From assembly GCF_011039175.1 (NCBI RefSeq), contig NZ_JAAKEN010000006.1, positions 1-64,000 on the forward strand: a stretch of DNA of 64,000 bases, given 5' to 3'. This DNA is from Slackia sp. ZJ119. GTDB taxonomy: Bacteria > Actinomycetota > Coriobacteriia > Coriobacteriales > Eggerthellaceae. Position 1 is the first letter of the stretch; each line of letters opens with the position of its first letter. Shown here one piece after another: positions 8,130 to 16,211 of the stretch. The notes below the pieces were generated by a model. That model saw only the letters and a program-made list of their open reading frames with translations, had not been told where the DNA came from and did no database searches. The position numbers were made by a program, and so were the translations under genes.

Positions 8130-8690
8130 ATGCGGTTTGGATATGCGAGAGTAAGCACCAAAGAGCAGAACTTAGACCGGCAATTAGACCAACTCACGGC
8201 GGCGGGCGTAGATAAGATTTTTAGCGACAAAATAAGCGGCGCAAAGGAAAGCAGACCCGAACTAGATAAGCTATTAGACGTATTGCGCGAAGGTGATGCC
8301 GTCATCGTTTGCAGTTATGACCGCTTAGCGCGAAACAGCAAACAGTTATTCAATCTTGCAGAACGCTTTGAGTCAAACGGCATTGCTTTAATATCGCTCA
8401 AAGAAGGTACAGACACAAGCACGCCGCAGGGGCGCTTCTTCTTTGCCATGTGCGCAGCTATGGCGCAGTTTGAGCGCGAGTTAATCAAAGAGCGACAAGC
8501 GGAAGGGATAGCCGCCGCAAAAGCACGCGGGCGCAAATTTGGCAGACCCGCCACGGACCCAGAAAAAATAGACAAGGCAATTAAGCTATATCGAAATGGC
8601 GGGCTTTCGGTTCGGGAGATATGCGAAAGCACAGGCGTTAGCCGTACCCCGCTATATCGCGCCATTAAAAAGCAAGGCATACAACGTTGA
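8130..8690 (+). CDS. Serine recombinase, resolvase/invertase family
   Basis: A 186-residue small serine recombinase with the nucleophile Ser9 in GYARVSTKEQ, conserved DRLARN, and LKEGTDTSTPQGRFFF leading into the E-helix (MAQFERELIKERQAEGI). The last 45 residues are the Hin-type helix-turn-helix that binds DNA (GLSVREICESTGVSRTPLYRAI). Length and architecture are complete. ATG at 8130 follows AGGAAAGGGG. In this element it may resolve dimers or invert a segment. The dyad immediately upstream is a candidate site. Confidence 0.95.
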   Translation: MRFGYARVSTKEQNLDRQLDQLTAAGVDKIFSDKISGAKESRPELDKLLDVLREGDAVIVCSYDRLARNSKQLFNLAERFESNGIALISLKEGTDTSTPQGRFFFAMCAAMAQFERELIKERQAEGIAAAKARGRKFGRPATDPEKIDKAIKLYRNGGLSVREICESTGVSRTPLYRAIKKQGIQR

Positions 8691-8738
8691 CGATCTTTGA
8701 TATAATCGTTCTGCCCATAGCCTAATGGCTAGACGCCC

Positions 8739-8772
8739 AAAGCCGCCATCTTCTATGGCGGCTTTCGTCTTT
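8739..8772 (+). terminator. Rho-independent terminator after the serine recombinase
   Basis: AAAGCCGCCA (8739-8748) pairs with TGGCGGCTTT (8756-8765) around a 7-nt loop, followed by CGTCTTT. Confidence 0.85.
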
Positions 8773-9319
8773 CCTAAAGGGCTGTTTATCACCGAAGCTG
8801 AACGTTGCTAGGGTTGATGGCCCGCAATGCCATACAGGACGATAGGGCAAGCCTAGAACGGCTTTTCGATTAACTCATGCGGGAGGAAATAGCACCTTCG
8901 TCAACTAACTGGCGCACACGGCGTTTCTTCAAGCCTGAACAAGCGGCAATGGCTACAGAGCTGTCCAGTTCAAACCATCTGGCGTTCCATCTTGCTTGCT
9001 CCTTTCCATGAGCAGGTCGGTAAGGAAGCGCCAACAATTCCGCTTCAAGAAAATTCAAATCCTGTGGGGTCGCCAGCCCCCCAGAGGGCTTTGAACGCCT
9101 GAAAGAACCTAGCTTCCTGGCAATCGCTCGTTAATGCTCCTTCGATAGGGGCGCTATAGTGTGGGTACAGCATTGCCATAGGGACTCTAAAAGCTTTGGT
9201 GGTGGGGTTGGCGAAGCGGTTGCACGAGGTTCTTGAAGTGTGAGGGCTGCTACTCATTGCCTGATTTGGTGGAAACTTTGCAACCGTTTTTGCAACCACC
9301 GTGCAACCATAGGACTACG
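8773..9319. other. Right end of the integrative element, no convincing gene
   Basis: Two overlapping short minus-strand frames (8870-9058 and 9045-9299) are open here, but they lack ribosome binding sites and familiar motifs. The first has a weak HTH-like stretch (LKKRRVRQLVDEGAIS). GC content is intermediate. The region may be decayed. Confidence 0.5.
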
Positions 9320-9361
9320 CAAAACAAAGCAGGCCAGACATTTTAGTTATCTGACCTGCTT
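9320..9361 (-). terminator. Terminator for tRNA-Phe supplied by the element
   Basis: On the minus strand, AGCAGGTCAGA and TCTGGCCTGCT (9328-9360) form an 11-bp stem with one G-T pair, followed by TTGTTTTG. It lies 9 nt past the tRNA 3' end and replaces the native terminator that was displaced to 4387-4412. Confidence 0.8.
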
Positions 9362-9369
9362 AAACTTCG

Positions 9370-9414
9370 TGGTGGTCGGAGGGGGACTTGAACCCTCGGC
9401 ACGCGGATTTTCAG
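9370..9414. repeat. Attachment site, tRNA-proximal copy
   Basis: This is the 3' 45 nt of the intact tRNA-Phe and is identical to 4422-4466. The element rebuilt the tRNA 3' end on insertion. Confidence 0.92.
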
Positions 9415-9445
9415 TCCGCTGCTCTACCAACTGAGCTACCCGACC
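9370..9445 (-). tRNA. tRNA-Phe (GAA)
   Basis: A 76-nt cloverleaf on the minus strand with encoded CCA. The acceptor GGTCGGG pairs with TCCGACC (one G-T pair). The anticodon arm is GCGGA-CTGAAAA-TCCGC with anticodon GAA, and the T-loop is TTCAAGT. It is the integration target of the 4.9-kb element and remains intact. Confidence 0.97.
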
Positions 9446-9605
9446 GGTTATGTTGTGCGCCAAAACGCGAGTTCATAGTTTAGCGGCTTGTTTGGCGTGC
9501 GTCAAGGGGTTAATTTGGAAATCTTGAACGCACGCCCACAATGCCGGTCGGGGGGCGGCCGCGGCGTCCCCCCGTTGGCGCCAGCGCCGTCGTGGCCATG
9601 CCGTT

Positions 9606-10643
9606 CTATGCGTTCGGGTCGTAGCCGAAGCTTTCCGTCCAGTAATAGTGGTATGCGTCGTCTACGCTCACGCAGGCTGCGCCCATGACGTTGTATTCCG
9701 GACTCAGGACGTTCTTTCGGTGGCCCGCCGACCGCATCCAGCCGTTGTGCACTTTTGCCGCGCTCGTGGGGCCGGCCGCGAGGTTTTCGCCCGCCTCGGT
9801 CAATCCGCCGGGGTATGCCGTGAAGCACGAACTGCCATTTGGCCGCGTGTGCGAGAAGTTGCCGGGAGTCGAGCTTTCGCGGGCCCGGACCAGGGCGGTG
9901 TCGGTCAGCGAATCGCTCCATTGCAAAGGCGCCACGCCGATTCGGGCGCGGGCCTGATTCACCAGGTCAAGCAGTTCCCGCGCGTCGATCTTGGTGACTT
10001 CCCACACGCCGTCGCCGTTCACCCAATAGCTGCCGATGTAGCGGTTGGTCGCCATCACGCCTGATCCGGGCAAGAAGTAATACCACTCCCCCGAAATCTT
10101 TTTCCACTCGGTAGCCATCGCCCCCGAAGGATTGAGGTAGTACCACTGCGCCCCCGACTTGAGCCAGCCCGTTTTCATGGCACCGCTGCTGTTGAAGTAA
10201 TACCAGGCATTCCCCACGCGCTGCCAGCCGGTGACCATGGAGCCGTACGTGGGATGCAGGTAATACCACGTTTTGCCCACCTTGCGCCAACCGGTGGCCA
10301 TGGCGCCGGACGAATCGCAGTAATACCAGCGCCCGCCCGACTTTATCCACCCGGTACGCATCCAGCCGTTTCGGTCGAAGAAGTAGGTCGAACCGCCGAT
10401 GCGCAGGCTGCCGCTCGTCGGATACGTGCCGTTGTCGAACAAATACCACCAGGCATGCTTCGCCCGGCTGTACTGCCACGACCCCTTCGTTGCCGCGTAG
10501 GCAACGGACCCGCCTTCGTGCGAGTCGCCTCTGACAAGCGGCTGAGCAGCCACAGCGCCAACGGCAAGCCCGCTTGCCAGCACCAGGGCCATCATCGTCG
10601 ACAAACCCTTCGCCGCCCAGTTTCCGCACCGCTTCATAACCAT
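9606..10643 (-). CDS. Secreted CAP/SCP-domain protein with cell-wall-binding repeats
   Basis: A 345-residue exported protein. Start ATG at 10643 follows AGAGGG by 6 nt. A signal peptide ends near VAAQP (residue about 36). About seven repeats of the wall-binding type (GWxxxGxxWYYxxxxGxMxTGW) run to about residue 215. The C-terminal domain is CAP/SCP (LLDLVNQARARIGVAPLQW, then GENLAAG and AGHRKNVLSP). The repeats resemble choline-binding or toxin repeats that hold proteins on envelope polymers. The function of bacterial CAP domains is poorly defined. Two other proteins here (20687 and 28373) carry the same repeat type. Confidence 0.9.
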   Translation of the reverse strand: MVMKRCGNWAAKGLSTMMALVLASGLAVGAVAAQPLVRGDSHEGGSVAYAATKGSWQYSRAKHAWWYLFDNGTYPTSGSLRIGGSTYFFDRNGWMRTGWIKSGGRWYYCDSSGAMATGWRKVGKTWYYLHPTYGSMVTGWQRVGNAWYYFNSSGAMKTGWLKSGAQWYYLNPSGAMATEWKKISGEWYYFLPGSGVMATNRYIGSYWVNGDGVWEVTKIDARELLDLVNQARARIGVAPLQWSDSLTDTALVRARESSTPGNFSHTRPNGSSCFTAYPGGLTEAGENLAAGPTSAAKVHNGWMRSAGHRKNVLSPEYNVMGAACVSVDDAYHYYWTESFGYDPNA

Positions 10644-10798
10644 TGCCAACCCTCTTTCCCCAAAGAGCGTCACTTAGTCCCATGTCATGCGAAGCAGTTT
10701 ATCATATACAAACATCTGTTTCAATTTATAAAGGCAAGAAAAGGGGCCTCCCATGAAAAATCTTTGCAAAGAGACCTCTTTTCGGGTCACTTTGCGCA

Positions 10799-11362
10799 TC
10801 AGTCGTCCAGCTGGTCCTCCAGCTTTCGACGTCGCTCGATGGCGCTGCCGAAGCAGGCGGCCAGCACCAGCACGCTCAGGCCGAAGGCCAGCCCGAAGAA
10901 CACCGCGCCGACAGCCAGGTCGCCCGCCCAAGCGACCTGCGACCAGCCGACGATCTGCCCTTCCGCAACGATGCGCAGAAGCGCGGTCATAAAGCCCAGG
11001 CTCGTCGCAATGGCCAGCGACACCAGCATGACGTAGCCCCACGGAATGCGTTCGGCCTGCGCGAAGCGGCTGTGCTCGTCGATGACGCCTTCGCGCATCT
11101 GCAAGGCCAGCGGCACGAACGCCCCGAGCAGCATGACGATCAGCAGCAGGTTCTGGACGGGAAACACGCCCTGCCCCGTGGAAGTCAGCAGCTCGCGGTC
11201 AGCCACGTTGGCCACCTGGTCGAGCATGATGGCGTAATACGTAGTGACCATGCCCCCGACCAGCAAAATCGCATATCCGACGCGCGTGGTTTTATTCACC
11301 GTCTCGACCAGCCTCTCGTCCTTCGGTCCCCAGTACGGGTGCCAGCGCTCCTCCAGTTTCAT
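10799..11362 (-). CDS. Four-helix integral membrane protein, function unknown
   Basis: A 187-residue protein with four predicted membrane helices (about 28-48, 68-88, 108-130 and 145-170) and charged ends (MKLEERWHPYWGPKDER, RRRKLEDQLDD). Its ATG overlaps the stop of the regulator gene upstream by 4 bp (ATGA), so the two are translationally coupled. Pairs of a 68-residue XRE regulator and a small multi-spanning protein are common in Gram-positive genomes. The role is unknown and may be stress or membrane related. I do not recognise a named family. Confidence 0.85.
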   Translation of the reverse strand: MKLEERWHPYWGPKDERLVETVNKTTRVGYAILLVGGMVTTYYAIMLDQVANVADRELLTSTGQGVFPVQNLLLIVMLLGAFVPLALQMREGVIDEHSRFAQAERIPWGYVMLVSLAIATSLGFMTALLRIVAEGQIVGWSQVAWAGDLAVGAVFFGLAFGLSVLVLAACFGSAIERRRKLEDQLDD

Positions 11363-11565
11363 GTCGTCCTCCTAGCGTTTTCCTCGTTCCAAAACAGGTC
11401 GTCCAGCGTTTTGCCGAGCGTCTTGCAAATCCCGATGCACAGCTTCAGCGACGGGTTGTAGCGGCCGGCCTCGATCAGCCCGATCGTCTGCCGCGTGGCC
11501 CCCACGAGCTCGGCAAGCTGCGCCTGCGAAAGCCCCGCTTCCATGCGAGCCACCTTCAACCGCAT
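11359..11565 (-). CDS. XRE-family small helix-turn-helix regulator
   Basis: A 68-residue protein consisting of a Cro/CI-type HTH: RMEAGLSQAQLAELVGATRQ, then GLIEAGRYNPSLKLCIGICKTL and the LDDLFW end typical of the YozG/VapC-unrelated short XRE group. I start it at the ATG at 11565, 6 nt after GGAAG. A longer frame starting upstream would include the operator. It overlaps the following membrane protein gene, and a palindrome just upstream suggests autoregulation. Confidence 0.9.
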   Translation of the reverse strand: MRLKVARMEAGLSQAQLAELVGATRQTIGLIEAGRYNPSLKLCIGICKTLGKTLDDLFWNEENARRTT

Positions 11566-11646
11566 GTTCTTCCGTTCGTCCACGCAACCCTTCGCTTCCG
11601 TTTTCGCGCCGAAGCTTTCGCTTGTGCGCTCTCTGATATCTTTGGA

Positions 11647-11688
11647 AATGCAAGATATATTGTACATTTGCATAATATATCTTGCATT
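11647..11688. promoter_or_regulatory. 15-bp-arm palindrome upstream of the XRE gene
   Basis: AATGCAAGATATATT (11647-11661) and AATATATCTTGCATT (11674-11688) are perfect inverted repeats with a 12-nt spacer, in an AT-rich patch that should hold the promoter. It is the likely operator of the XRE/membrane-protein operon. Confidence 0.7.
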
Positions 11689-11700
11689 GGTGGGTGTCAA

Positions 11701-11774
11701 GAGCTGACAGAGGGACGGGGTATTCGTCAGCTCGGCGAGCCGAGCTGACGAATACCCCGTCCCTCTGTCAGCTC
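11701..11774. repeat. 74-bp perfect hairpin, copy 1 (REPIN-like)
   Basis: Two 36-bp arms are exact inverted repeats with only GA between them. Each arm is itself bounded by GAGCTGAC and GTCAGCTC around AGAGGGACGGGGTATTC, so it is a double REP-like unit. The same arms recur at 13539. It lies just past the 3' end of the APC permease gene and may end its transcript. Confidence 0.9.
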
Positions 11775-11782
11775 CACCTTGG

Positions 11783-13258
11783 CTACGACGTCAGCAAAAA
11801 CGCGTTCATCAGTGCGTTCAACACGAACAGGCCTGCCGTCATCAGGGCAAACAAACCGATGCGCTTCGTGTCGCCTACGGCCAGGCGCGTCTTAGGATCA
11901 AGGGGGTGATGCGCCGGATCGACCTGCGACAGCCCGCCGTACAGACGCTTGAACACCACGTACGCCACCACGCCTGACGCTAAAAACAGCATGGTCGCCA
12001 GAAAATCCGCCATGGGATTCAGGCACAGCACGAACGTCGCGATGCAAAACGTCAGCGCCGAATACAGGCCCAGCCCCAGCTTCCCGCCGCCGATGACGTA
12101 CATGTCGCGCGGCCGCTGCTCGACGGGATACAGCTTGCGCAGCCGGCCGACGATGAAGCCCAAAAACATGTAGCGGGCCAAAATGAACACGATGTTCATC
12201 TCGACGATGGACACGAAGTCGAACTGCGAAAACACCAGCGACGACAGCGCGATGGTCAAAACGCCCACGTACGGGCTGCGCCCGGACCGGTCGACCTTGC
12301 GGATGAACTGGGGAAACAGGTTGTCTTCCGACAGCACCCAGAAGCTGCGCGAGCCCGACGCCAAATAGGTGTTGTAGATCGTGCACTGGCTCATGATGGC
12401 GACGATCAGGAAAATGGCCACGCCCGTATGCCCCAGCACCTGCGAGAAAATGGTGCCGAAGCCCAGCACCTCGTCCGAAAAGCCGCCCTCGATGCCCCAT
12501 TCGGTCCACGACCCGGCGGGATAGGCCCCCAAGCAGGCAAGCGTCGGCAGGATGTAGGACAGCGCGATAAGCGGCAACGCGATGCGGAAGCCCTTCGCCA
12601 CGTTGCGCGAGTCCTCGTACTCGCCCGACATGGCCGCAATGCACTCGTAGCCGCAATACATCCAAATGCCCAGGCCGATCGATTGCGCCAAGCAGTCCAT
12701 CGGCGCGTCGGGGTTGGCGAAAATGGGGTCGAAGGGGTTCGTCTGCCAGTTCATGAAGCCGAACACGACCGCCATGCCGAACACGACGAGGATGAGCACC
12801 GAGAAAAACGAGCTGATGCGCTCCACTTCCACGAGGCCCACGAGGTTGATGACCGTAAAACACCCCACGACCAGCAGTTTCACGACAAACGAGCCCATGT
12901 CGTCAAGCGTCAGCAGCTGAGCCGTGTAGCCGCCCACCATGGCGATGTAGGCGCCGGACGAAATGTAGGTGTCCATAGACGTCCACCAACCGGCCTGAAA
13001 GCCCCAGAATTCCCCGAACGCCTCCTTCGCCCAAGCGTAGATGCCGCCCTCGCGCGGCAAAACGGCGTTGGCTTCCGCGACCAGGCGGCTGATAGGATGG
13101 GCCCACACGACGGGCAGCACGATGAGAATGATGAGCGTCAGCCCTGGTCCCGAGGCGGAAATGATCTCTTCGATGCCGAACGCGCCGGCCGACACCAAGC
13201 AGAACAGCATAAACGCGATGCCCAGTGCGCTGATGTTGCTTTTCCGCAGGGAGCGCAC
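11783..13258 (-). CDS. APC-family amino acid/polyamine permease
   Basis: A 491-residue, about 12-helix transporter. I place the start at the GTG at 13258 (VRSLRKSN), preceded by GGAAGGA. A longer frame adds hydrophilic residues without a membrane role. The first helices show SAGAFGIEEIISASGPG, the APC substrate and sodium-site loop. WAKEAFGEFWGFQAGWW and the helix-6 region (IGLGIWMYCGYECIAAMSGE) are typical of the glutamate/GABA/polyamine subgroup. The substrate cannot be read from sequence. It is flanked on both sides by the 74-bp hairpin repeat. A fragment of a related gene survives at 31247-31330. Confidence 0.88.
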   Translation of the reverse strand: MRSLRKSNISALGIAFMLFCLVSAGAFGIEEIISASGPGLTLIILIVLPVVWAHPISRLVAEANAVLPREGGIYAWAKEAFGEFWGFQAGWWTSMDTYISSGAYIAMVGGYTAQLLTLDDMGSFVVKLLVVGCFTVINLVGLVEVERISSFFSVLILVVFGMAVVFGFMNWQTNPFDPIFANPDAPMDCLAQSIGLGIWMYCGYECIAAMSGEYEDSRNVAKGFRIALPLIALSYILPTLACLGAYPAGSWTEWGIEGGFSDEVLGFGTIFSQVLGHTGVAIFLIVAIMSQCTIYNTYLASGSRSFWVLSEDNLFPQFIRKVDRSGRSPYVGVLTIALSSLVFSQFDFVSIVEMNIVFILARYMFLGFIVGRLRKLYPVEQRPRDMYVIGGGKLGLGLYSALTFCIATFVLCLNPMADFLATMLFLASGVVAYVVFKRLYGGLSQVDPAHHPLDPKTRLAVGDTKRIGLFALMTAGLFVLNALMNAFLLTS

Positions 13259-13538
13259 CGATCCTTCCGGAGGATTCGGAGGAAAGAGCCCGTCGCCCCC
13301 GGAGGGAGGTTGATCTTCAGAAAGCAAGAGGAGCCACCCCGCTTCACGCCGCGCCAATAAATAGAGTCTGCAGTGTAAACGATTCGCTCCGTTTTCGCGA
13401 GGGGATTTTAGGATTGTCGAGAGGAAGCCGGCAGAGGGCCGAGGGCGACAGGGGAACGTACCACCCGCTTCCGCCAACTCCCTCTGCCAGCTGCTTCGCC
13501 AAAGCCCAGGCCCCCGCTCCCCCGTCGCCTCGACCTTC

Positions 13539-13612
13539 GAGCTGACAGAGGGACGGGGTATTCGTCAGCTCGGCCCGCCGAGCTGACGAATACCCCGTCC
13601 CTCTGTCAGCTC
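13539..13612. repeat. 74-bp perfect hairpin, copy 2 (REPIN-like)
   Basis: The arms are identical to those of the copy at 11701-11774, and only the two central bases differ (CC instead of GA). A partial extra unit CTCTGTCAGCTC follows at 13611-13622. It ends 12 bp from the stop codon of the sensor gene, so it may serve as its terminator. Confidence 0.9.
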
Positions 13613-13624
13613 TCTGTCAGCTCG

Positions 13625-14512
13625 CTACTCGAATTCCTGCTGCAGCTGCCGGCACATCTCGCGCGCCTCGTCCGCGTCGCCCCGCTTCCACAGCGCTTCG
13701 ACCACCAAGACGTGGTTGCGCACGTCGTGGCGCAGGCGGGCGACGCGCTCGACCTCCTGCGCGACGCCGCGGAATTCTTTCGTGGACGCGTCGATCCGCT
13801 CTTCCAGCGCCTGCGAACGCGCCTCGATCGCCTGCTTGCGAGCCGATATCGCCACGGCCAGCAAAATGACCACATCGGTCAAGAGAAACAGCCCGATGAC
13901 CGCCACCGACATGCCCGTGACCAGCGGCTCGTCGCTCACCGATTCGCACACCCGGTTCATCAGCAGCGCAAGCGCCAGCTGCACGGCGGGGAACCACAAA
14001 AAGTTAACCAAAGTAAACGTTTGGTTGGAGACCGATCCGTCGCGAGAAAGCCCCAGACGCTTCAACAGCTTCCCCAGGCCGACGTATATGAGGAAAACGA
14101 TCACCAGGTTCACGATGCTGAGCAGGGTAAACTCCGCAAGGCGCGGATAGACGACGTCGTAGTTGGCAACGGGCTCGCCCGAGATGACCATCCAGGCGAA
14201 GCTGAAGGGAAACTCCGTCAGCGCCATGACGATCACCGACATGAAGGTGACCACGAGCCGCGTCCAGAAAGGCATCGGGCCGAACAGGATCGGAGCGAAC
14301 GCCAGCACGTACGCGAAAACGATGCGCTGCCACGACCCGATTTCCCAGAACACGAAGACCATCAGGGCCATGCCCACGATCTGCACGGTCCAGTAGAGCG
14401 CCTTGCGTTCAACGGCAAGATAGCGGCTCACCGCGTACGCGAACAGCATCTGGACGGGGACGCCGGAAACCAGCATCACCGCCACGTGCTCAAAGTCGTA
14501 TCCGGACATCAT
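13625..14512 (-). CDS. Membrane sensor with histidine phosphoacceptor but no ATPase domain
   Basis: A 295-residue protein with about seven membrane helices (residues about 5-230), a short coiled coil (EARSQALEERIDASTKEF) and then VARLRHDVRNHVLVVEAL, the SpoOB/AgrC-type H-box. The phosphoacceptor His is at about residue 262. The protein stops about 30 residues later, so the usual N, G1 and G2 boxes of the catalytic ATPase domain are absent. The ATG at 14512 lies 4 nt past the stop of the ATPase-type gene, which indicates coupled translation. With that partner and the LytTR regulator upstream it forms one operon. It probably senses an extracellular signal, as AgrC-like receptors do, but I see no peptide precursor nearby. 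Confidence 0.85.
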   Translation of the reverse strand: MMSGYDFEHVAVMLVSGVPVQMLFAYAVSRYLAVERKALYWTVQIVGMALMVFVFWEIGSWQRIVFAYVLAFAPILFGPMPFWTRLVVTFMSVIVMALTEFPFSFAWMVISGEPVANYDVVYPRLAEFTLLSIVNLVIVFLIYVGLGKLLKRLGLSRDGSVSNQTFTLVNFLWFPAVQLALALLMNRVCESVSDEPLVTGMSVAVIGLFLLTDVVILLAVAISARKQAIEARSQALEERIDASTKEFRGVAQEVERVARLRHDVRNHVLVVEALWKRGDADEAREMCRQLQQEFE

Positions 14513-14516
14513 CAGC

Positions 14517-15464
14517 TCATTTCTCGTCGCAAGGTTTGCCTGCGGCGCCGACGTTGAGCGCCAGCTCGGTGTCGAACACGCCCTCGTCGGAGGCCGTCGA
14601 GAACGTGCCCGCGTAACGGTTTGCCAGGCTCTCAAGGATGGACAGGCCCCACCCGTGCTGCGGAAGCGCCGAATTCTCCTCGCCCTTCGTGAAGGAGACG
14701 CGCGAGCGGCTCGGCACGGCCCGGCTGCGGTCGGGGCAGCTGTTGCGCATGGAGACCCACAAAAACCCGTGCGCCATCGCGGCTTTCACCTGGACGAAAC
14801 GCTCGCCTTCCGGCAGGCTTTCGCACGCATGTATGGCGTTGTCGAACAGATTGGAGAACAGACAGCACAGCTCGACGTCGGAAAGAGGCAGGTCGCGGGG
14901 CAGCTGCAGGTCCAAAACGACGGCGATGCCCTTCTGCTCGCACTGGCTCGCCTTCATCGCTGCAAGCGTGTTGACGATGGGGTTGGCGCAGTAGCGAAGC
15001 GGCGCGTGCAAAGACGCGAACGCCTCGTCCGTCGGACCGTCCACCGCGACGCCTTCGCGCGGCGCACCCTCCGACAGGCTTTCTCCGAGCGCCCGCACCT
15101 TGTCCTGCAGCGCCCGCTTGATGCGCCGGGCCTCGTCGAGATTGCTCTGCGCACACGCACGCTGCTGCTCCTGCTCGCGAACGACCTGCTCAAGCAAGCG
15201 ATTCCGAACGCGCTTCTCGTCGACGGCCTGGGCGCGTCTCAGCAGCTTGAACAGCAAAACGTCGACCGGGATGCAGCACGCGCCGACGACCAGGACCCAC
15301 GCCAGCCAGTTCGAAGGCAGCCCGTAGACCACGATGCACGCCGCGATCACGATGAGCGCGGCCAGCTGGCTCGCCGGAAACAGCAGCTTGCCGGCGCGAT
15401 GCACGGTGGAACTGTGTCGTGAAAGCGCGTCGAGCACGCCGTCCATCGCAGATTCTTTCTGCAC
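14517..15464 (-). CDS. AgrC-like kinase ATPase subunit with degenerate H-box
   Basis: A 315-residue protein starting at the GTG at 15464, 6 nt after AAAGG. It has two membrane helices (about 28-70), a coiled-coil stretch, then a dimerisation region and an HATPase_c_5 domain. The N-box is LFSNLFDNAIHA and the G-box is HGWGLSILESLA. Where AgrC/CitA-type kinases have RIKHDYKNHL, this protein reads RRIKRALQDKVRAL, so His is replaced by Arg and the Asn/His pair by Asp/Lys. It therefore should bind ATP but cannot phosphorylate itself at the usual place. Its neighbours supply the missing His (13625) and the receiver (15480). Confidence 0.85.
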   Translation of the reverse strand: MQKESAMDGVLDALSRHSSTVHRAGKLLFPASQLAALIVIAACIVVYGLPSNWLAWVLVVGACCIPVDVLLFKLLRRAQAVDEKRVRNRLLEQVVREQEQQRACAQSNLDEARRIKRALQDKVRALGESLSEGAPREGVAVDGPTDEAFASLHAPLRYCANPIVNTLAAMKASQCEQKGIAVVLDLQLPRDLPLSDVELCCLFSNLFDNAIHACESLPEGERFVQVKAAMAHGFLWVSMRNSCPDRSRAVPSRSRVSFTKGEENSALPQHGWGLSILESLANRYAGTFSTASDEGVFDTELALNVGAAGKPCDEK

Positions 15465-15479
15465 TCTTCGCCTTTCGCC

Positions 15480-16211
15480 CTACGACAAACTTCTTTCATG
15501 GATGCTCTTCACCAAGCAGTCCTTCGTGGCTTGATACCGATGCTGGCTGACCGGCACCTTCTCGCCCGTCGAAAGCAGCAGGTCCCTCTTCTGAAGCTCC
15601 TGCACATAGTCCAGATTGACGAGAAAGCTGCGATGGCACTGGAAGAACCGGTCCGGCAGCTGTTTCATGACCTCTGTCAGCTTCCCGTACGCCTCGAAGA
15701 TGTCGTCTGCCGTTTTGACTTTTATTTTGCGCAGGTCGCTTTCGATGTATGTGATTTTGTGCAGTGGCACAAAAATGAGCCGCCCCGCCTGCTTGATCGG
15801 AAGGGCCTCGCGCGAAAGTTGGTCGAGGTTGGCGAGCGCCTTGTCGAGCGCCTCGAAAAGCTTCTCCCGCTTGATGGGCTTCGTCAGAAAATAGGTATGA
15901 TTGGTCTGGTAGACGTCGGTGCAGTACTCGATGAAGCTGGTGACGTAGATGATCTGCGTGCCGATGTCCGATTTGTAGCGAGACTTGACCACGTCGATGC
16001 CGCTGACCTCGCCATCCTCGCCGTCCTCTTCGAGGCAGATGTCCATGAACACGATGTTGAACGAGGCTCCCGCGTCCAAGGCCTCTTCGAATTCCTGGGC
16101 CGACAAAAAAACCTGAATCTTTGGAACGACCGCGTGAGGATATTCCAAAACCAGGTCTTTCAGCGCCAATGCCGCCTGCTCGTCATCGTCTACTATTGCC
16201 AGTCGGTTCAT
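15480..16211 (-). CDS. LytTR-family response regulator
   Basis: A 243-residue AlgR/AgrA-type regulator. The receiver domain (1-125) has the acidic pair DDDE near residue 9, the phospho-Asp in FMDICLEED (about 59), the conserved Thr/Ser in VTSFIEY and Lys in LTKPIKR. The LytTR DNA-binding domain (about 145-243) shows IFVPLHKITYIES and FFQCHRSFLVNLDYV. The start at 16211 follows GGAGGGGG at a somewhat long spacing. It is first in a tight operon with the split kinase (gaps of 15 and 4 nt) and should bind paired direct repeats in target promoters. Targets are unknown. Confidence 0.95.
   Translation of the reverse strand: MNRLAIVDDDEQAALALKDLVLEYPHAVVPKIQVFLSAQEFEEALDAGASFNIVFMDICLEEDGEDGEVSGIDVVKSRYKSDIGTQIIYVTSFIEYCTDVYQTNHTYFLTKPIKREKLFEALDKALANLDQLSREALPIKQAGRLIFVPLHKITYIESDLRKIKVKTADDIFEAYGKLTEVMKQLPDRFFQCHRSFLVNLDYVQELQKRDLLLSTGEKVPVSQHRYQATKDCLVKSIHERSLS

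Larger units (their letters stand above)
4422..9414. mobile_element. 4.9-kb integrative element in tRNA-Phe
   Basis: The element lies between 45-bp direct repeats and leaves the tRNA-Phe gene intact at its right end. It is distinctly more AT-rich than its surroundings and its codon use differs. Gene order is tyrosine integrase (4666), small unknown (5877), non-coding structured region with DnaA-box-like sites (6110-6712), excisionase-like HTH (6713), replication-protein-like (6937), unknown (7374) and serine recombinase (8130). No relaxase, capsid, lysis or resistance gene is present. It could be a minimal mobilisable or phage-satellite-like element, or a decayed one. Site-specific insertion is well supported. 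Autonomous mobility is not shown. Confidence 0.9.

Noticed and set aside
6713-8690. Conjugative or capsid functions in the integrative element
   Set aside because: No relaxase, type IV secretion, terminase or capsid motif was found in any of its frames.
8870-9058. Short minus-strand frame with a weak HTH-like stretch
   Set aside because: No ribosome binding site, no close family recognised, and it overlaps another frame at the decayed end of the element.
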